In this document: positions 60,180 to 64,000 of the stretch, piece after piece
How positions within the stretch are numbered: the stretch's first letter is position 1
Layout: the number at the start of each line of letters is the position of its first letter
DNA from: Ruminococcaceae bacterium KH2T8
Lineage (GTDB): Bacteria; Bacillota; Clostridia; Saccharofermentanales; Saccharofermentanaceae
Direction: 5' to 3'
DNA length: 64,000 nt
Assembly: GCA_900111435.1 (NCBI GenBank)
Contig: FOIY01000003.1
Span: forward strand, 1 to 64,000
Position numbers and translations under genes: made by a program
The notes under the pieces: model-generated
The model's input: only the letters and a program-made list of their open reading frames with translations
Told to the model about the DNA's origin: nothing
The model's database searches: none

Positions 60180-61070
60180 ATGAAGAGGAAGATAATTTCA
60201 GCATTGCTGCTCATCTCAGTCTTCTGCGGAAGCATTACGGGATGCGGAATATTAAACAACAGCAACGAAAGCGAATCGACAACCACTTCCGAAGAAGAGG
60301 AAGATGACAGAGATCGCAGAGAGCCCAGACACGACTTTTCGACCGTTCAGGAGCGGGCAACTTTCGAGGACTTCTACGTCGATCCCGTCGATACACCGTG
60401 GGCAGAAGAACATGAGCTTACTTTCGTAAGAGGAAATGTCGAGACCTACTTCGCCGAATACTTCATGAATTATTCGGGGCGAGAGGCCGACGGCGAAGCA
60501 TTGAATAACGTTGCCACGATCTACAGACCGTCCGTCACCTGTTACCCTGCCGAGAGAGATAACTATGTAATCTACGAAGTCAGCTATACCGAGATATTCC
60601 CTATCAGGGCAAGGCTTTCGAGCACCAACGTCTCAACGGGATGGTCATACCATAATGTTCAGTTCATGGATTACTACACGGGCATGGAGTATCCGACGAT
60701 CAACATGAGTACTGATGTAGACAGTTTCGGCGTCACCGGCAATGTCATCTATAACGGTCAGACCTTTTATGTCGAGTACTACGAATTCCGCGAAGATTAT
60801 ACGGACGAGAATTCCTACGATACGGATGCCAACGGCAATACGATCTGGACTTTGACCGACCGCATCGAGCATACTGCATATTTCGTTGTCCCCGCAGAGT
60901 ATGACGGACTTGTCATGTTCGTCTATGTCGCGGACGACTCGGATGCCCCATTCTCGGAATACGAAGAGAACGATGTGGCTGAGTATTCTCCGCCCGTCCA
61001 GTTTGGCGCCCCCGGAAGCGACGAATATCTCGAAGATTACAGATTCTACGCAATAAGAGAGATCCGCTGA
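60180..61070 (+). CDS. Lipoprotein of unknown function
   Basis: A 296-residue protein. A Lys/Arg start and hydrophobic segment lead to the lipobox SITGC (Cys22), a Ser/Thr/Glu linker of about 30 residues, and an acidic, Tyr-rich mature domain. No family is recognised. AAGAGGGATA precedes the ATG. It is transcribed alone or with the next gene; the possible metal-regulator palindrome upstream would suit a metal-uptake role, but nothing in the protein supports this. Confidence 0.82.
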   Translation: MKRKIISALLLISVFCGSITGCGILNNSNESESTTTSEEEEDDRDRREPRHDFSTVQERATFEDFYVDPVDTPWAEEHELTFVRGNVETYFAEYFMNYSGREADGEALNNVATIYRPSVTCYPAERDNYVIYEVSYTEIFPIRARLSSTNVSTGWSYHNVQFMDYYTGMEYPTINMSTDVDSFGVTGNVIYNGQTFYVEYYEFREDYTDENSYDTDANGNTIWTLTDRIEHTAYFVVPAEYDGLVMFVYVADDSDAPFSEYEENDVAEYSPPVQFGAPGSDEYLEDYRFYAIREIR

Positions 61071-61161
61071 AAAATTCACTCACTTTTGCCATTGATAACG
61101 CCCGTTATATGTTTTACAATCTGTGAGATTTACAAACATATATAAGAGGAGAAGACTGAAT

Positions 61162-61716
61162 ATGGAGATCACAGAATATCTTGCTTCATACTCCGGCATC
61201 ATGGCAAAGGTCGGACAGATGGGCAAAGTAAAGACTAACCTTGTAAACAAGAAGCTCACGGCTCAGGCACTTGAGAGCTGGCAGAGGCTTTCTGCCGAAG
61301 AACTCGCAAGGATCGATCAGGAGATCGGCTCTGCCGAAGTTTTCAATAAGTGCATGACATTTACATCCAGTGCAGTTATCTACAATAACCTTGGCGCACT
61401 CTATGTCGTTCCAGTAAAGGACATCCTGTGGGTATTCCCTTATGTAGTAACACAGAGAATGAACTTCATTCCCTACAATAAGATCCACCAGATCCGCATC
61501 GTTGACAGAACAGGCGACGAGCACGTTATCATCATCGGTAATACAGGCGGATTCTCCAAGAAGGAGCCTGCAGTAGATATCCTTCAGAAGATGAGTGCGG
61601 CAATGACTCCCGTTCGTCCCGGCATCGTATTCGGTTACAGTGAAGACGCCAACCGCCTCTTCCACGGTAACCTTCAGCAGGGTATCGCAATGGTAGATCA
61701 AAGATCAGGATGCTGA
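61162..61716 (+). CDS. Unrecognised soluble protein
   Basis: A 184-residue protein without signal or membrane segment. After about 45 helical residues comes a beta-rich region (NNLGALYVVPVKDILWVFPYV, RIVDRTGDEHVIIIGNTGG) that reads like a PH-type or similar small sandwich domain, then a short helix and tail. ATG 61162 follows AGAGGAGA; the 13 codons upstream lack a site. A strong terminator follows. It has no obvious partner. Confidence 0.72.
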   Translation: MEITEYLASYSGIMAKVGQMGKVKTNLVNKKLTAQALESWQRLSAEELARIDQEIGSAEVFNKCMTFTSSAVIYNNLGALYVVPVKDILWVFPYVVTQRMNFIPYNKIHQIRIVDRTGDEHVIIIGNTGGFSKKEPAVDILQKMSAAMTPVRPGIVFGYSEDANRLFHGNLQQGIAMVDQRSGC

Positions 61717-61735
61717 TCAGCGAAAATCGATAAAC

Positions 61736-61766
61736 AAAAAGGGAGCTTCGGCTCCCTTTCTTTTTG
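61736..61766. terminator. Bidirectional terminator
   Basis: AAAGGGAGC-TTCG-GCTCCCTTT is a 9-bp stem with a stable UUCG-type loop. T runs follow on both strands (CTTTTT on plus, TTGTTT on minus), between convergent genes. Confidence 0.9.
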
Positions 61767-61772
61767 CTCTGG

Positions 61773-63689
61773 TTAGGATTCTTCCTCTTCGGTGAGGAGC
61801 ATGTACTCCGTATAAAGCGATTCTATCTTTGCGGCATTATCGGCGTACTTATTGTATTCCTCGGCTCCGGCACCTGACGTGAACGTCGCCTCGAGTTCTT
61901 TCTGTTCATTCTCGAGAGCCTCTATCTCATTTTCGATGGCGCGGATCCTCTCTCTCCTCTTAGCAGCTTCCTTACGGTCTGCTGCCTTGTTGCGAGACTC
62001 TTTCTTACCTTCGGTCTCACGTGATACATTCTCTTCTTCCGCCTTCTCTTCCTTTACGGGAGCGGCAGCTGGAGCCTTGGCAACAGCCTTTCGGTAGTAA
62101 GCATACTTATCGTACAAAGCAGCAGTACCGAGATTAAATCCCAGGATCTGATCAGCGCACTTATCTATGAAGAAACGGTCATGGCTGACACAAACGATAG
62201 CTCCGTTATAAGCCTTGAGCGCATCCTCGAGGACTTCCCTCGAATCGATATCCAGGTGGTTCGTAGGCTCATCGAGGAATAAGATATCGGGCTTTTCCTG
62301 TAAAAGGCAGCAAAGATAGAGCCTCGACCTCTCACCGCCTGATAACACATTGATCGTCTTAAAGGCATCCTCTCCCCTGAAGCCGAACCTGGCAAGCATA
62401 TTCCTTGCTTCCGTGATGCTCAGATCACTTCTTGCGACGAGCTCCTCGTAGCAAGACAAAGTCTCATCTTCGAAAGGAACGAACTGCTCCATATATCCGA
62501 CCGTCGCACCGGAAGAAATGAATACCGAACCGTCAAATCCGCCCTGACGTCCCATGAGCATTGTAAGGAGCGTAGACTTTCCGCAGCCGTTAGGACCTGC
62601 GAGGAATATCTTCTGATTTGCCTTGAGCTCGAAAGAGATATGCTCGAATATGAATGGATCGTCGTCGAACTTCTTTGAAACGTCCTTTACCTGCAGTAAG
62701 ATCTTATCTTCTGCACCGCTTCGCTCTTCGGGAACGACATTGAAGCTCATGGACATGCTGCCTGAAGGAAGCTTTGCCTTCTCCTTTTCAAGTACGGCTT
62801 CGAGCTTATCTACCATCTTCTCGCGCTGGTGATATCCCGAGATATTCCTGTGGGAGAGCATCGTCTGCTTAACATCCAGCTGATGCTCGAGCTCCGCCTG
62901 AAGGTTATTTATATATGCTTCCTGAGTCTTCAGGAATTCTTCCTTCTGGATCTTATAGTCGTCGTAGTTGCCCTTGTAGCAGGTGATATTACCGTCCTGA
63001 AGCTCTATTACTCTGTTAGCGACCCTGTCGATGAAATGACGGTCATGTGAGATAACGAATACCGCTCCGCCGTAAGAGGAAAGGAATTCTTCGAGCCACT
63101 CGATGGCTTCGATATCAAGGTGGTTAGTAGGCTCGTCGAGCATAAGGATATCGGGATGTGCAACGATGAGCTGTGCGAGGCACACTCTCATCTTCTCGCC
63201 TCCCGAAAGAGTCGTAAGGTCCGTTCTCTCGGAAAGTCCCGTAAGACCAAGGCCCGCAAGTGCATCAGCCATCCTATGGTCGTAATCGTATCCGCCCATA
63301 GCCTCATATTCGGCAGTAACTCTCGAATACTCATCCATCATGGGCTTGAGCCTGGCTTCATCATCGCCTGCGGCTGCGATCTCATATTCAAGGGCAGTCT
63401 TACGCTCTTCGATATCGATGAGCTTTTGAGGCTTTAATGTAGAACCTGACAGGTCCTGCTCATCCATATTCTGAGACAGGAATCCGACGATGGTGTTGCC
63501 GTGTCTTATGACCTTACCGTCATCAGGTCTTACCGTACCCTTGATTATCTTAAAGAGTGTCGATTTTCCCGCACCGTTATTTCCGATGAACGCGATCTTA
63601 TCACCTTCGTTCACCATGAAAGAGACGCCGTCAAGAAGGCGGCGTTCTCCGAAATTCAATGAAATGTTGTCGACACTAAGTATTGGCAT
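61773..63689 (-). CDS. ABC-F family ATP-binding protein
   Basis: A 638-residue soluble ABC-F protein with two ATP domains and no membrane part. The motifs are Walker A GNNGAGKST and signature LSGGEKMRV in the first half, and GPNGCGKST and LSGGERSRL in the second; both Walker B segments read DEPTNHLDI. A helical linker of about 80 residues sits between them, and a charged coiled coil (about 560-638) ends the protein. Such proteins act on the ribosome, in translation control or antibiotic protection; the type cannot be told. It follows ridA by 11 bases. Confidence 0.94.
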   Translation of the reverse strand: MPILSVDNISLNFGERRLLDGVSFMVNEGDKIAFIGNNGAGKSTLFKIIKGTVRPDDGKVIRHGNTIVGFLSQNMDEQDLSGSTLKPQKLIDIEERKTALEYEIAAAGDDEARLKPMMDEYSRVTAEYEAMGGYDYDHRMADALAGLGLTGLSERTDLTTLSGGEKMRVCLAQLIVAHPDILMLDEPTNHLDIEAIEWLEEFLSSYGGAVFVISHDRHFIDRVANRVIELQDGNITCYKGNYDDYKIQKEEFLKTQEAYINNLQAELEHQLDVKQTMLSHRNISGYHQREKMVDKLEAVLEKEKAKLPSGSMSMSFNVVPEERSGAEDKILLQVKDVSKKFDDDPFIFEHISFELKANQKIFLAGPNGCGKSTLLTMLMGRQGGFDGSVFISSGATVGYMEQFVPFEDETLSCYEELVARSDLSITEARNMLARFGFRGEDAFKTINVLSGGERSRLYLCCLLQEKPDILFLDEPTNHLDIDSREVLEDALKAYNGAIVCVSHDRFFIDKCADQILGFNLGTAALYDKYAYYRKAVAKAPAAAPVKEEKAEEENVSRETEGKKESRNKAADRKEAAKRRERIRAIENEIEALENEQKELEATFTSGAGAEEYNKYADNAAKIESLYTEYMLLTEEEES

Positions 63690-63700
63690 AACGCCGATTA

Positions 63701-64000
63701 TTATACTTCAGCTATTGCCTCGATTTCAACAAGTACATTCTTGGGAAGTGTCTTTACAGCTACGCAGGATCTGGCGGGCTTACCCGTAAAATACTCTGCA
63801 TATACTTCGTTAAATGCGGCAAAGTCTCCCATGTCAGCTAGGAAACATGTTGTCTTAACGACATTCTCAAGGGACGTGCCTGCCTCCTCGAGGATAGCCT
63901 TTATGTTCTTACAGGACTGATGAGCCTGCTCGGAGATATCGCCCTCTACTACATCACCGGTAGCAGGATCTATCGGGATCTGACCTGATGTGAATACGAG
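63701..64000 (-). CDS. ridA: RidA-family enamine/imine deaminase (5' end outside window)
   Basis: The C-terminal 99 codons of a RidA/YjgF protein that hydrolyses reactive 2-aminoacrylate-type imines. [20 protein letters not shown], the catalytic Arg in PARSCVAV and the final VEIEAIAEV-stop are clear. The frame is open to the window edge, and about 25 residues are missing from the start. It is probably co-transcribed with the ABC-F gene. Confidence 0.93.
   Translation of the reverse strand, partial: LVFTSGQIPIDPATGDVVEGDISEQAHQSCKNIKAILEEAGTSLENVVKTTCFLADMGDFAAFNEVYAEYFTGKPARSCVAVKTLPKNVLVEIEAIAEV

Noticed and set aside
1-64000. CRISPR arrays, insertion sequences, prophage or rRNA genes
   Set aside because: No regularly spaced repeats, transposase, phage structural genes or rRNA segments were seen on reading the whole window.

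Overview
The window looks like chromosomal DNA of an anaerobic Bacillota, class Clostridia. Supporting signs are SepF, AddAB instead of RecBCD, the infC-rpmI-rplT operon behind an attenuator leader, the CD1871A/TlpA/polyferredoxin module, the split B12-type radical SAM pair (TIGR03960/TIGR03936), AGGAGG-type ribosome sites and TTGACA-17-TATAAT promoters. No genus can be named from this alone. Most genes lie on the minus strand, so the window probably sits in one replichore with genes co-oriented to the fork.

Layout. 1-6.3 kb: tmRNA (ssrA), a zinc-ribbon protein with a degenerate amidase, a metal-efflux operon (ArsR sensor, HMA chaperone, P1B ATPase), a PhoU-like protein and sepF. 6.3-11.5 kb: the PLP homeostasis protein YggS, a large HlyD-like membrane protein, YnbB, an ACT protein and a divergent DtxR-type regulator. 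11.6-18.3 kb is the most accessory stretch. It holds tRNA-Arg(CCT) whose 3' half is repeated 0.9 kb downstream, degenerate gene ends, several lipoproteins, a SPASM radical SAM enzyme translationally coupled to a 55-residue lipopeptide not called by ordinary ORF length cut-offs, and a TlpA/CD1871A/4Fe-4S module. 18.4-23 kb: GGDEF, DHH, EAL and TetR proteins. 23-30 kb: a divergent four-gene Rnf-like cluster overlapping the gene of the primary sigma factor. 30-38 kb: tadA and addAB. 38-44 kb: lipid genes (acyl-CoA ligase, PlsC, ACP, MarR, lipid kinase). 44-48 kb: the radical SAM pair and small genes. 48-51.6 kb: citrate synthase and aconitase. 51.7-55 kb: an RNA methyltransferase, an LRR protein and infC-rpmI-rplT. 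55-60 kb: an aminotransferase and leuCDB. 60-64 kb: a lipoprotein, an unrecognised protein, an ABC-F protein and the 3' part of ridA.

How the parts fit. The citrate synthase/aconitase pair is the oxidative arm that leads towards glutamate, and leuCDB with an aminotransferase adds amino-acid synthesis. The Rnf-like cluster and the thiol/ferredoxin module suggest electron transfer across the membrane. The most interesting points are (1) the radical SAM enzyme coupled to a lipopeptide that shares its N-terminal leader with a larger neighbouring lipoprotein, (2) the divergent Rnf-like complex without RnfB or normal flavin-attachment motifs, co-transcribed with sigA, (3) the tRNA-Arg half-gene repeat with paired gene-end repeats, and (4) the infC leader with a visible terminator/antiterminator switch and an AUC start codon. 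All functions are inferred from reading the sequence; no database search was possible.
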